A stretch of 64,000 nucleotides of DNA, from the NCBI GenBank assembly GCA_035517615.1, contig DATIYM010000020.1, forward strand, positions 1 through 64,000. The letters are read 5' to 3'. Under the pieces are notes generated by a model, which saw only the letters and a list, made by a program, of their open reading frames with translations, was not told where the DNA came from and did not search any database. This document shows, piece after piece, positions 1 to 8,068 of the stretch. Positions within the stretch are counted from its first letter, which is position 1; every line of letters begins with the position of its first letter. A program made the translations under genes and the position numbers. This stretch comes from AG25 sp035517615 (GTDB taxonomy: Bacteria > Gemmatimonadota > Gemmatimonadetes > Gemmatimonadales > GWC2-71-9).

Positions 1-386
1 GCAGAGGTCTTCGCCGTCGTGGACGGCGGTCCGGGAGTGGCGATTGGGGGAGAGGACGGGCTGGGCGCCGGCGCCACCATCCGCCGATCCGCCGAACCGC
101 CGATTCGCCCGGCTTCCAGATATCGGCCCATCACGAATGCAATTGTCACGGTCGCGGCCCAGGCGAGCGGGACGCGAATCGAGCGCCACACATGCCGCGG
201 CTTCGCGCGCGGTGGGGCAGCCTGCTCGAGGATCGCCGTGGCCCGCGCAATGAGGGCGCGTTCTTCATCGAGACGTGCGGCGCATGCCGCGCACGCTTTG
301 ACATGCCGCTCGACTTCGCGGACATCGGCGGGCGTGAGCTGGCCATCCAAGTAGGCATGGAGCGTTCCTTCGTCAACGTGCGGCAT
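1..386 (-). CDS. Zinc-finger anti-sigma factor, C-terminus cut by the window edge
   Basis: This is a cytoplasmic zinc-finger anti-sigma domain followed by one membrane segment, the usual layout of a ZAS-type inhibitor that sequesters an ECF sigma factor. I translated it from the minus strand: residues 1-45 hold the helical domain with the HVKACAAC motif (the His-x3-Cys-x2-Cys zinc motif). A hydrophobic stretch LAWAATVTIAFVMG lies near residues 75-90, and a Pro/Ser/Ala-rich periplasmic linker runs off the window. The ATG at 386 overlaps the end of the sigma gene by 14 bases, so the two are probably translationally coupled. The C-terminal sensory part is not visible, so the signal is unknown. 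Confidence 0.8.
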   Translation of the reverse strand, partial: MPHVDEGTLHAYLDGQLTPADVREVERHVKACAACAARLDEERALIARATAILEQAAPPRAKPRHVWRSIRVPLAWAATVTIAFVMGRYLEAGRIGGSADRRMVAPAPSPSSPPIATPGPPSTTAKTS

Positions 387-879
387 GCGCCCTGTCTCCT
401 CTCGCTTCGTACGCTTCGACCAGCCGCCGGCGCGCGCGCGCCAGCGTCGTGCCGACGGCGCCGGACGCGAGCCCCGTGTGTTGCGCGATTTCCTCGTACG
501 ACAGCCCGGAGTCCCACAGCAGCAACACTTCCCGGTCGCGCGGCGCCAGCTGCTCCAGCGCCTGCCGCACCCGCGCGCGCTCGAGGTTGGCCTCGAGTGT
601 TTCCGCGGACGAGGGCGCGTGGTCCGGCGCTTGCTGCGACAGGAGCGTCAAATGCCGCCGCTCACGCGCGGCCTTGCGCGCTTCATCCCGTGCCATGTTC
701 GCGGCCACGATAAACAACCACCCCTTCGCGCGCTCGGGCCGGTGCTCGAGCGCGCGCGCGAACGCTTCCTGGGCCAGATCCTCCGCCCGCTCCTGGTCCC
801 ACACCTTGCGGTAGAGAAACCGCACCAGGGAGCGGAACGTGGTCCGGTAGAGCTCCGCGAGATCCTCAGCCATGGCCAA
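373..879 (-). CDS. ECF-family RNA polymerase sigma factor
   Basis: This 168-residue protein has the two-domain plan of group 4 (ECF) sigma factors. Region 2 lies at about residues 10-75 (FLYRKVWDQERAEDLAQEAF, then the WLFIVAANMARDEARK core-binding and -10 recognition helices). Region 4 lies at about 105-160, with the helix-turn-helix sequence LSYEEIAQHTGLASGAVGTT. It should direct RNA polymerase to stress or envelope promoters and be held inactive by the overlapping anti-sigma factor. It lies 18 bases downstream of the VIT-VWA gene on the same strand and may be co-transcribed with it. The ECF subgroup and target promoters cannot be read from this window. Confidence 0.9.
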   Translation of the reverse strand: MAMAEDLAELYRTTFRSLVRFLYRKVWDQERAEDLAQEAFARALEHRPERAKGWLFIVAANMARDEARKAARERRHLTLLSQQAPDHAPSSAETLEANLERARVRQALEQLAPRDREVLLLWDSGLSYEEIAQHTGLASGAVGTTLARARRRLVEAYEARGDRAHAAR

Positions 880-897
880 ACGCGTCCCGCGTTCGTC

Positions 898-3054
898 TCA
901 CCGAAACTCCCTCACGATCCGCTCCAACTCCCCGTTGCCGAGCGTTTCCTTGCCGCCGTTCGCCAGTTGCAGGCTCACTCGCTTTCCCGCAACGATCACT
1001 GCCGGGGCGAGCCGCGCGGGTCCGACGAGCTCGGGGAGCGCGCCGAGCAGGGCAAAATACGCATCGCTGAACGGGGCGACCGTGACGACCGGAAGCGAGG
1101 TCGTGTGGGCGAGATCGGTCCACACGCTATCATGCAAGAAGAACAGCTTCCCGCCCGCTCGCTCGGTGCGCGTACCGCGCGATTCGGTCCGCAGCGCATC
1201 CTCGGCGGCCGCCTCGTTCAGGGTCGCCGCACCGGCCGCCGCCGCATCGCGACGTGCCTTCGCGACTGATGCGGCGCCGAATTGTGCCGCGGGTGCCAGC
1301 GCGGCCGGCATATCCGTCGGCGGACGGCGCTCGAACGCGACTACCTCGGGCTCGCGCACCAGGTACGACGTGTACTCTGTCAGAATGCCATAGCGCAGCG
1401 CCAGATCCTTGAGCTCCGTCGCAAGCTCGGGATTCATGCCGTGCAGCCGCACCTCTCGGCTCAACGCGCCGGCTTTGCGACTCGCCCAGATTTGCGCGAC
1501 GTACGAGTTCGCGCCCGCCTGAGACTCGAGAACGCGCGTGACGAGATGGGGCCGTGAACCCGCGCGCAGGCCAGACATGGACAGCGACCACGGCTCCCCG
1601 TCAGGATTACGATATCGTCCGAACACCACGAGATCTTCTCCGGCAAACAGGTCGGGGAGGTTCCCGGGCTGCACGTCGTACAGCTCGGCGCCGTCCGCGG
1701 AGAGCGCAAGATCGGTGAGGACCGGACTCGCGATCTTCGTCGTGAGCTCGCCCACCGCCCGTTCGATGTCCGCGCCGGGGGCAACATACTCGCTCGCCCC
1801 GCGCGCCTTTTCCGACAGCCGATCGAGCAGAAACGTGTTCACATCGTCCCCCAGCCCGAACGTGAACACGCGGAATCCATGGCGGGTTTGCTCAGCGGAC
1901 TCCGCAACGTGCTCGGGATCGGTATCGCCCACCGTGGGGAGCCCGTCCGTGAGGAACACGACCACGCCCAGCGCTCCTTCGGACGGCGGGGTTGAAAACG
2001 CTTCACCGAGTGCGGCGGCGATGTTGGTGCCGCCCTCCGCCTCGAGTCCACGCACCCACGCTTCGGCCCGCGCGACGCTGTTCGCGTCCACGGCAGACCA
2101 TTGGGGGGACTCGGCGCTGACGGCCGTGGAGAAGGCGATCAGCCGGAATCGGTCTCCCGCGTGCAGAGTGTTGAGCAGCTCGAGCAGCGCGGACTTGGCT
2201 TGGCGCAGCTTTTCCCCCGACATCGATCCCGAAATATCGAGCACGGCGACAATGTCGCGGCGCGCCGTCCAACTCACCGCGTCCTGCTGCGCGACCGCGG
2301 AGGGCGGCGCGATCAGCGCCATGAAGTATCCATCGAGCTCTCCAGGACGCCGCTCGGTGACGACCGACATTCCCGGCAGGCCGCGGGTCTCGCCGAACGG
2401 GAGGAACAGCTCAACGTCGCCGTTCGCATTGGAGTCGGCGAGCGTGGCCTCGAGATGGCCGTTATGGCGGCTCAGGTTGAGCAGATGGGTCGGGGAATAG
2501 GGATCGCGCACCTGGGTCGCACTGTCCACGTCAATGTGCATGCTGCGTGGCGCGGCGGTCGGGTCCTTCGTGAACCGGAACCGCCACGCATCGCCGACGC
2601 GGTCGAGCAACTGGGTAAATCGCAGCGTGATCTTCCGCGTCTCTCCCGGGTTGATCGGGAACACCCGAGCCCGGATCATGCCGTGGCCGGCCAGCTCGAT
2701 CAATGCGGGATCGCGTCGCCTGCGCACGATCTCCTCATAGATGCCGCGCGCCCGGGACGCGTCCATGACTTCGCCCTTGAGCTCGTGGTCACCCTGCCAC
2801 AGCGAGAAATCGCTGAAGACCGACTCGCCGGGGAGCGCATAGAGATACGTGCCTTCATTGATCACGGACCCCGAGTTGCGAAACCACTCCTCCACGGTCA
2901 CACGAGCCACCCGTCCGGTAATCGCGACGTCGACCGCACCGCGAACTTTTTGGATTTGGCTCGCTTCGATCCACCCTTGCCCGGCGAGAGGGTGGGCGGC
3001 CGGTAGAGTCGATAACAGGGTCCCGACGATGAGAACCGGTATTGAGCACCGCAT
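898..3054 (-). CDS. Secreted VIT and von Willebrand factor A domain protein
   Basis: A 718-residue exported protein. After a signal peptide (MRCSIPVLIVGTLLSTLPAA) comes a VIT domain at about residues 30-155, recognisable from the EEWFRNSG, YALPGESVFSDF and FPINPGETRKI stretches. A VWA domain follows at about 265-445, with an intact MIDAS metal site (DISGSMSG near residue 270, plus the conserved Thr and Asp further on). The family resembles inter-alpha-trypsin-inhibitor-like bacterial proteins and marine 'sortase target' proteins, but I see no LPXTG or sorting tail. The start at 3054 is preferred over the longer 3114 start because AGGAG lies about 8 bases upstream and the signal peptide begins there. 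Role: probably adhesion or protein-protein contact outside the inner membrane; substrate unknown. Confidence 0.8.
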   Translation of the reverse strand: MRCSIPVLIVGTLLSTLPAAHPLAGQGWIEASQIQKVRGAVDVAITGRVARVTVEEWFRNSGSVINEGTYLYALPGESVFSDFSLWQGDHELKGEVMDASRARGIYEEIVRRRRDPALIELAGHGMIRARVFPINPGETRKITLRFTQLLDRVGDAWRFRFTKDPTAAPRSMHIDVDSATQVRDPYSPTHLLNLSRHNGHLEATLADSNANGDVELFLPFGETRGLPGMSVVTERRPGELDGYFMALIAPPSAVAQQDAVSWTARRDIVAVLDISGSMSGEKLRQAKSALLELLNTLHAGDRFRLIAFSTAVSAESPQWSAVDANSVARAEAWVRGLEAEGGTNIAAALGEAFSTPPSEGALGVVVFLTDGLPTVGDTDPEHVAESAEQTRHGFRVFTFGLGDDVNTFLLDRLSEKARGASEYVAPGADIERAVGELTTKIASPVLTDLALSADGAELYDVQPGNLPDLFAGEDLVVFGRYRNPDGEPWSLSMSGLRAGSRPHLVTRVLESQAGANSYVAQIWASRKAGALSREVRLHGMNPELATELKDLALRYGILTEYTSYLVREPEVVAFERRPPTDMPAALAPAAQFGAASVAKARRDAAAAGAATLNEAAAEDALRTESRGTRTERAGGKLFFLHDSVWTDLAHTTSLPVVTVAPFSDAYFALLGALPELVGPARLAPAVIVAGKRVSLQLANGGKETLGNGELERIVREFR

Positions 3055-3118
3055 GGCACCTGCTCCTGGTAAGAGATGCCATGAGAGACGTCTTTGGGCC
3101 CGAAACCAACACAACCCG

Positions 3119-3139
3119 CCGCCGGCGTCAGGCCGGCGA
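3119..3139 (-). terminator. GC-rich hairpin across the stop codon of the rhodanese-MBL gene
   Basis: A 7-bp perfect stem (CGCCGGC with GCCGGCG) encloses the loop GTCAG, which contains the TGA stop of the upstream gene read on the minus strand. It is followed on that strand by a G/T-rich stretch rather than a clean U-run. It could be a weak terminator or an mRNA-stabilising hairpin. Confidence 0.3.
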
Positions 3140-4279
3140 CACTGCGCAAAGATTCGGGCCGGTCTCGAGCGATTCGATGTCGGCTTCGGAAGTGTCGATC
3201 AGCCCAAGGTTTACGAGCTTGAGGGTCCGATAGGCTGCGGGCGGAACGGTGTAGTGCTCCGCGAGCCAGCGCAAGAATGATGGTTCGTCCCGAAAGGCCA
3301 GCGCGGGATTGGTGTCGAGCACCGTACCAAAGGTCCGGGCCACGGCGCGGTCAGCGCGACGCTCGGATTCGCTCGCGTAGTGGGCGGGAAGGATGACGTG
3401 CTCGCGCGGCCACGCCTGTTTCGCGTGGGCGAGACTGCGCCAGAGGAGTCTCGCCCACGCATCGGGGGCTCCACCGAGGTCCGGCCGGCCAACGGATGCG
3501 ACGAACAGGAAATCACCGGTAAGGATGTAGTGATCGTCGGCGATGAGCGCGATACTGCCGAGCGTGTGGCCGGGTACGTGATCGATCGTGATCGCCGCGG
3601 TGCCGAAAGCGATCGTGTCGCCCCGCCCGACGGGCTGGTACGACAGTTTGCCCGGGGTTGCATCGAACGGTGACGTGGCGTCGTCACGGTGCAGGAAATA
3701 CGGAATGCCGAAGCGTTGGGCGGCGGCTCGGGCGCCGCTTTGGTAGTCCGCATGTACGTGCGTGTCGATCACGGCGACGGGTGTTGCCGAGAGGCGTTGC
3801 AGCACCGCTTCGTAGCGGTCGAGATGCCGCCCGGGATCGACGAGCAGAGCATCGCCGTCGCTCGCCAGGATGTACGACAGCGCGCCTTTCCCGACTCGAT
3901 CGAGCTGCACCACGTGCGCGATTCTGCCGGTGGGCTCGAGCGCGCGTTCGATGTATACGGCCTCCCACGCCGCCATGCCACCCTGCACCGAATGCGCGTC
4001 AATGCCTCGAGCCGCCAAGAACTGGGCGACGTCCCGGCTCGAGTTCCCGTGACCACACACCACGGCGACGGGGCGGGATCGATCGATGCCGAGGGATGCA
4101 AGCGACTCGTCCTTATAGATCGCGGACGCCGTGCGAGCATGAAAGTCGAGCCCCGCGCCGAGCGAGATGTGCTGCTCCGCCACTCTGCGTGCCGAGCGCA
4201 CGTCCAGGACCTGCACCGCCTCCCCGCGGTCGAGCGCTTGGGCGAGTGTTGCGGCCGGTAATTCGGAGGGAACGGCCAT
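3128..4279 (-). CDS. Rhodanese-metallo-beta-lactamase fusion protein (persulfide dioxygenase-like)
   Basis: A 383-residue cytoplasmic protein with an N-terminal rhodanese domain (about 10-105) and a C-terminal MBL-fold domain (about 115-330). The rhodanese active Cys is in VAVVCGHGNSS near residue 74. The MBL part shows THVHADYQSG near 174, PGHTLGS near 235, TGDFLF near 256 and LPAHYAS near 298. These are the metal-site motifs of persulfide dioxygenase/ETHE1-like hydrolases, except that the usual HxHxDH reads HxHxDY. The fused domains suggest handling of persulfides or other reactive sulfur. The start at 4279 (MAVPSEL) is chosen because the longer reading adds only Arg-rich sequence with no family resemblance. 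It is divergent from the blue-copper gene. Confidence 0.8.
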   Translation of the reverse strand: MAVPSELPAATLAQALDRGEAVQVLDVRSARRVAEQHISLGAGLDFHARTASAIYKDESLASLGIDRSRPVAVVCGHGNSSRDVAQFLAARGIDAHSVQGGMAAWEAVYIERALEPTGRIAHVVQLDRVGKGALSYILASDGDALLVDPGRHLDRYEAVLQRLSATPVAVIDTHVHADYQSGARAAAQRFGIPYFLHRDDATSPFDATPGKLSYQPVGRGDTIAFGTAAITIDHVPGHTLGSIALIADDHYILTGDFLFVASVGRPDLGGAPDAWARLLWRSLAHAKQAWPREHVILPAHYASESERRADRAVARTFGTVLDTNPALAFRDEPSFLRWLAEHYTVPPAAYRTLKLVNLGLIDTSEADIESLETGPNLCAVSPA

Positions 4280-4301
4280 GGAGTAGAGTGTCACGCGGGA
4301 G

Positions 4302-4330
4302 TTGACAAAGCGCAACCGCGCCGTATTTCT
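4302..4330 (+). promoter_or_regulatory. Candidate sigma-70 promoter for the blue-copper lipoprotein gene
   Basis: A perfect -35 box TTGACA (4302-4307) is followed after about 16-17 bases by TATTTC/ATTTCT (about 4324-4330). That leaves a leader of about 35 bases before the ATG at 4372. The -10 is imperfect, so this is a prediction only. Confidence 0.4.
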
Positions 4331-4371
4331 CACGCCTCGAGTCGCAACCACAAACCAGGGGGAACGTTCCA

Positions 4372-4863
4372 ATGCGGTGGACTGTGCTGACCATGATTGC
4401 TGCCGTGCTGCTCGCCTGCGGAGGCGAGAAGAAAACCGAAACCGCGCAGTCGACGGGCGCCCCACCCGCGCCTCCCGAGAGCGCTGCCGCCGCACCCCAG
4501 GCCGCTGCCCCCGCCGCTCCGGCGGGACCCGTCGTCGAGGTAAAGATGACCGGCGACGGAACGAAGAAAGCCGCCTTTGAGCCCCACACGCTGACGATCG
4601 CGCCGGGGACGACGGTGCGGTTCACGAACGTCACCGGCGGCCCGCATAACATCGCCTTCTGGCCAGATTCCATCCCGGCGGGCGGCGCCGCCGCGCTCAA
4701 GAACGGCATGCCGAACCAGCTCACGGATCTCGCCGGACCATTTCTCATGAAACCGAACGACACCTATGATGTGTCGTTTGCCGGCGCGCCGGCCGGGCTC
4801 TACAAGGGGTACTGCCAGCCGCACCTGGCGCTCGGGATGAAGATCGCGATTACGGTGAAGTAG
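4372..4863 (+). CDS. Plastocyanin/azurin-like blue-copper lipoprotein
   Basis: A 163-residue exported electron carrier. It begins with a lipoprotein signal (TMIAAVLLACGG, lipobox Cys at residue 16), then an Ala/Pro-rich linker to about residue 52, then one cupredoxin domain. The four type-1 copper ligands are visible: His in GGPHNIAFW (about residue 91), Cys in GYCQPH (147), His (150) and Met in ALGMKI (155). It should carry electrons at the outer face of the cytoplasmic membrane. GGGGGA just upstream of the ATG serves as ribosome binding site. It is monocistronic, divergent from the rhodanese-MBL gene, and followed by a GC-rich hairpin. Confidence 0.9.
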   Translation: MRWTVLTMIAAVLLACGGEKKTETAQSTGAPPAPPESAAAAPQAAAPAAPAGPVVEVKMTGDGTKKAAFEPHTLTIAPGTTVRFTNVTGGPHNIAFWPDSIPAGGAAALKNGMPNQLTDLAGPFLMKPNDTYDVSFAGAPAGLYKGYCQPHLALGMKIAITVK

Positions 4864-4889
4864 TCCGCGCTCGCGTTGCGAGCGACGAA

Positions 4890-4916
4890 CGGCCCCGGGG
4901 CATCGCTCCGGGGCCG
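4890..4916 (+). terminator. Hairpin downstream of the blue-copper gene
   Basis: A 9-bp perfect GC stem (CGGCCCCGG with CCGGGGCCG) encloses a 9-base loop, 27 bases after the stop codon. No clear U-run follows, so termination efficiency is uncertain. Confidence 0.45.
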
Positions 4917-5443
4917 CTTGCTTGAAATGACGGGAGCAGGGCTGGGTTTTCTCGTGGGCACGGCGTGAGGGGCGGTGAATGACGAGCATTGGGAAACGGC
5001 GTCGACTGACCAGTGGCGTGTCGGCATCGCTCCGGGTGCGCACGGCCACTTCGCATTCCCCGTGTCCGTGCCGTTCTGAACGATGGGCCGCTCTTCATCG
5101 TCAGACGTCGTCGCTTAATGCCTGGCGATCGACGCAACGTCGTGATACATCAGCGCCACGAGCATGATCGAGCGGTGGTTAACGAGATGGGTCAACGCTC
5201 GGGGGGTGGGGACTGTCGCATTGCGTGTCGGGATCAGCGCTTCGCGCTTTGGGACACGTAATTGCACCTGGCGGTCAGCTGTTTGCGCGTGGCGGTCAGC
5301 TGTTTGCGCGTGGGACTCGTCGCAATGGCCGGACCACTGCCCTAATCGGGCGAAGTGATCGACGAATCGTCGTGAGATGTTCCCTATTTCGACTTTTGGG
5401 TAAGGTATCGCGAGCCCGAGGTCCCCGTACACGGCCGCGGGGG
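4917..5443. other. Non-coding stretch
   Basis: About 530 bases with no convincing gene. Short open frames on both strands lack ribosome binding sites and family resemblance. The only structure I see is a perfect 21-bp tandem duplication at 5270-5311 and a promoter-like element at the right-hand end. Confidence 0.5.
5270..5311. repeat. Perfect 21-bp tandem duplication
   Basis: The unit GGCGGTCAGCTGTTTGCGCG+T occurs twice head to tail (5270-5290 and 5291-5311) with no mismatch. Each unit carries the palindrome CAGCTG. It is in non-coding DNA upstream of the His/Met-rich secreted protein gene. Confidence 0.8.
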
Positions 5444-5473
5444 TTGGTGACGGTCCGCAGCCCCGGTTAGAAT
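5444..5473 (+). promoter_or_regulatory. Candidate promoter giving a leaderless transcript
   Basis: TTGGTG (5444-5449) and TAGAAT (5468-5473) are spaced by 18 bases. The GTG start at 5480 lies 6 bases after the -10 box, where the transcript would be expected to begin. No ribosome binding site precedes the GTG, which fits a leaderless mRNA. Confidence 0.4.
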
Positions 5474-5479
5474 ACGGCC

Positions 5480-6589
5480 GTGATTCGCCTATTCCCGTTC
5501 GTCATCGCCGTCACGGTTCTGGGCGGCGCCGATGCGACCTCCGCCCCGAAGACTCCGGCCGCAGCCGAAGCGCGCGCGCTCGTCGATACGAAGCGGCAGG
5601 AGATCTATATCGATCTCGCCCCCGTCGACCTACCGGCCCACACGCATCACCACATGCTCGCGCAGCCGCCGGTGGCCATTCTCAAGCTACCGGTGAGCGG
5701 GTCGATTTATGGCTTCCACGTGATCATGATCGACAGCGCGGGCCATCAGATCAGCTCGGCGTTGATTCACCATTTCAACCTGATCGATCCGGATCACCGC
5801 GAGCTGTTCTTGCCGATTTCGCGGCGCATGGCCGCCGCAGGCCATGAGACCGGTGCAATGACGATCCCCTGGTTTTTCTTCGGGTTCCCGATCAACCAGG
5901 GCGAGCGCGTGCTGGCGAGCGCGATGCTCGAGAATCTCACGGACACGTCGTATCCGCAGGCGCGGATCCGGCTGGTGCTCGATTACACGCCTGCGGGACG
6001 ACCCTGGCCCTTATTCAAAGCCGAGCCATTCCAGATGGACGTGGCATTCCCGGTGGGCGACAAGTCGTTCGACTTGCCGCCGGGCCGGTTTTCCAAGTCG
6101 TACGAGGGATCGCCGGCCGTGCCGGGAACGATCGTCGGCATCGGCGGACACGTCCACGCGTACGCCGACTCGCTCGAGTTTGTCGACGTGACGTCCGGGA
6201 CCGTCATTTACCGGACGCGTCCCATCACCGATTCCGCCGGCGACATCCTGGGCGTGCCGGTCTCGCGGCTGTATCGCTGGAACCGGCTGGGCACGCACAT
6301 CGAGCCCTCGCACCGCTATCGCGTGACGGTCTACTACACGAATCCCACGGGCGCAGCGATTCCGGACGGCGGCATGGGCGTGGTGGGCGGCCTGTTCGTC
6401 CCGGACCGGGGCGTGAGGTGGCCGGCAACGAATCCGAACGATTCGCTCTACCAGCAGGACTATCGTCATGCGGCGCGGCTCATTCCCGAGAGCGAACACG
6501 GAATGGACATGCACATGACGACCGAGCATCACATGCCCGCGATGCCGGGGATGCCCCATCACGGAGCCGCGCATCCCAGTGCGCCGTGA
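5480..6589 (+). CDS. Secreted His/Met-rich protein, possibly related to copper type II monooxygenases
   Basis: A 369-residue exported protein with signal peptide MIRLFPFVIAVTVLGGADA. I do not recognise a named family with certainty. Histidine clusters recur: AHTHHHM near residue 55, LIHHFNLIDPDH near 97 and GGHVHAYADSLEF near 223. A Met/His-rich tail (HGMDMHMTTEHHMPAMPGM) begins near 340. The spacing of an HH pair, a later HxH strand and a following 'RYRVTVYYTN...GGMG' segment is reminiscent of the two copper sites of peptidylglycine monooxygenase-like folds. That is inference only. The tail looks like a copper-binding extension, and a blue-copper protein lies 600 bases upstream. It ends 36 bases before the HAD gene and could head the lipid operon transcript. 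Confidence 0.7.
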   Translation: MIRLFPFVIAVTVLGGADATSAPKTPAAAEARALVDTKRQEIYIDLAPVDLPAHTHHHMLAQPPVAILKLPVSGSIYGFHVIMIDSAGHQISSALIHHFNLIDPDHRELFLPISRRMAAAGHETGAMTIPWFFFGFPINQGERVLASAMLENLTDTSYPQARIRLVLDYTPAGRPWPLFKAEPFQMDVAFPVGDKSFDLPPGRFSKSYEGSPAVPGTIVGIGGHVHAYADSLEFVDVTSGTVIYRTRPITDSAGDILGVPVSRLYRWNRLGTHIEPSHRYRVTVYYTNPTGAAIPDGGMGVVGGLFVPDRGVRWPATNPNDSLYQQDYRHAARLIPESEHGMDMHMTTEHHMPAMPGMPHHGAAHPSAP

Positions 6590-6625
6590 CGCGTTCGCTC
6601 ACGCGGCCCCGTGCCGGGAGCGTGC

Positions 6626-7324
6626 GTGAGCGAGCAGGCGGGGGTGTTGTTCGATTTCGGCGGTACGCTCGATGCGGACGGGCTTCCCTGGGCCGCGCGG
6701 TTTTACTCCGCGTATCGTGCGGCGGGCGGCTCGGCCAGTTTCGCGACCTTCGAGCCGCTGTTCAAGGTTTCCGACCGGGCGCTCGAACGCCTTCCCGCGA
6801 TCCGCACGCTGGGCTTTCAGGCGATGGCGCAGGCACAGGCGCGACTGTTGTGCGAGCTCGTCCCCGACGGCGCGGCACTTGCGCCGGAGCGCGTTGCGGA
6901 GCGGTTCCACGCCGATTCCGTCGCCGTCGTCACGCGCAACCGCCCGCTGCTCGAACGATTGCGCCGCGCGTACCGGCTGGGCATCGTGTCCAACTTCACG
7001 GGGAATCTCGAGCTGTGTCTCACCGAGCTGGGGTTGCTCGAATTATTCGCCGCCGTCGCGGATTCCGCGCTGCTCGGCGTCGCGAAGCCTGATCGCCGCA
7101 TCTTCACGGAGACGCTCGAACGGCTCGGCCTGAACCCCGCGTCGACGTGGATGATCGGAGACAATTTCGAGGCCGATATTCGCCCCGCCGCGGCGCTGGG
7201 AATGAAAACCTGCTGGATCACTCCCGCCGAGCGGCGCGCGCCCGGGGGCGTCTCACCCACGGCGCGCATCCAGCGCCTGATGGAGCTCGCCGAGATTCTT
7301 CCCGAGGCGGCGTGCACGGCCTGA
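6626..7324 (+). CDS. HAD-superfamily phosphatase/hydrolase
   Basis: A 232-residue cytoplasmic protein with the HAD motifs in order: motif I LFDFGGTLD near the N-terminus (the second Asp of DxDxT is Gly, a common variant), motif II SNFTGN, Lys in GVAKPDRRIF, and motif IV GDNFEADI. It probably hydrolyses a small phosphorylated intermediate. The GTG at 6626 is preferred over 6611 because GGGAG lies 5 bases upstream. Its end overlaps the start of the nucleotidyltransferase gene by 13 bases, tying it to a pathway that activates a phosphorylated head group. Substrate unknown. Confidence 0.8.
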   Translation: MSEQAGVLFDFGGTLDADGLPWAARFYSAYRAAGGSASFATFEPLFKVSDRALERLPAIRTLGFQAMAQAQARLLCELVPDGAALAPERVAERFHADSVAVVTRNRPLLERLRRAYRLGIVSNFTGNLELCLTELGLLELFAAVADSALLGVAKPDRRIFTETLERLGLNPASTWMIGDNFEADIRPAAALGMKTCWITPAERRAPGGVSPTARIQRLMELAEILPEAACTA

Positions 7325-8046
7325 TCCTCGCGGGCGGCGAGGGCTCCCGCCTCGTTCACGAAGGAATTGAAACACCGAAACCGCTCGTCCAGGTCGGTGG
7401 CCAGCCGCTGATCGTGCGGCTCCTCGAGCAGCTGTCGGCGCTCGAGTGCGAGACCCTGACGTGCATGGTGCGCGCCGACCTCACCGATGTGTTCGCGGTA
7501 CTTCACGGTCGCGATTTCGGCCGGCCGTTCACGGTGGTGTCGTGCCGCACACCATCGTCGCTGCACACACTCGTCGGGGGACTCGGCGCCGTGGGCGAGG
7601 GAAACGTCTTCTGCACGATGGTCGACAGTGTGATGCCGTCCGCGGACTGGCGCGCGGTCTATGATGGCGCGACGACGGCGCTCGCCCGCGGCGCCGACGC
7701 GGTGCTCGCTGTGACGCCATTCGTGGATGACGAGTCTCCTCTCCACGTGCGCACCGACCCGAATGGATTCGTTCTCGAGCTGCCGGATTCGCGTGAGACG
7801 ACCGTGCCGGCCGGAACACTCGTGACGGGGGGGGTGTACGCGTTCTCTCCTGGAGCGCGCACGGCCGCCACGAATGCTCTGGCGCGCGGCGTCACCCGCA
7901 TGCGCGGCTTTCTCAGGGATTTCGTCGCGCGCGGCGCGCGCATCGCGACGCTGTCGGTGGCGCGCATCATCGACGTCGATCACGCGTCCGATTTGCGTCT
8001 CGCGAATGTCTGGATGACGTCGGCCGGGCCGGGGCCAAAGGGGTAG
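7312..8046 (+). CDS. Nucleotidyltransferase (sugar-phosphate or head-group activating type)
   Basis: A 244-residue enzyme of the NTP-transferase fold. The N-terminal signature LILAGGEGSRL (about residues 4-14) is followed by TPKPLVQVGGQPLI, the substrate-loop motif of enzymes that join NTP to a sugar- or alcohol-phosphate. The start is GTG at 7312, inside the end of the HAD gene, because the signature motif begins three residues later. Reaction by family: NTP + X-phosphate to NDP-X + PPi. With two CDP-alcohol phosphatidyltransferases downstream, CDP activation of a head group is the natural reading. A role in a sugar-nucleotide pathway is the alternative. Confidence 0.8.
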   Translation: MHGLILAGGEGSRLVHEGIETPKPLVQVGGQPLIVRLLEQLSALECETLTCMVRADLTDVFAVLHGRDFGRPFTVVSCRTPSSLHTLVGGLGAVGEGNVFCTMVDSVMPSADWRAVYDGATTALARGADAVLAVTPFVDDESPLHVRTDPNGFVLELPDSRETTVPAGTLVTGGVYAFSPGARTAATNALARGVTRMRGFLRDFVARGARIATLSVARIIDVDHASDLRLANVWMTSAGPGPKG

Positions 8047-8068
8047 GGGACCATCACCACGTTGATCA

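Noticed and set aside
5115..5432. 105-codon open frame across the 21-bp tandem repeat
   Set aside because: Its repeated HAQTADR segment simply translates the DNA repeat; no ribosome binding site, no family, unusual codon use.
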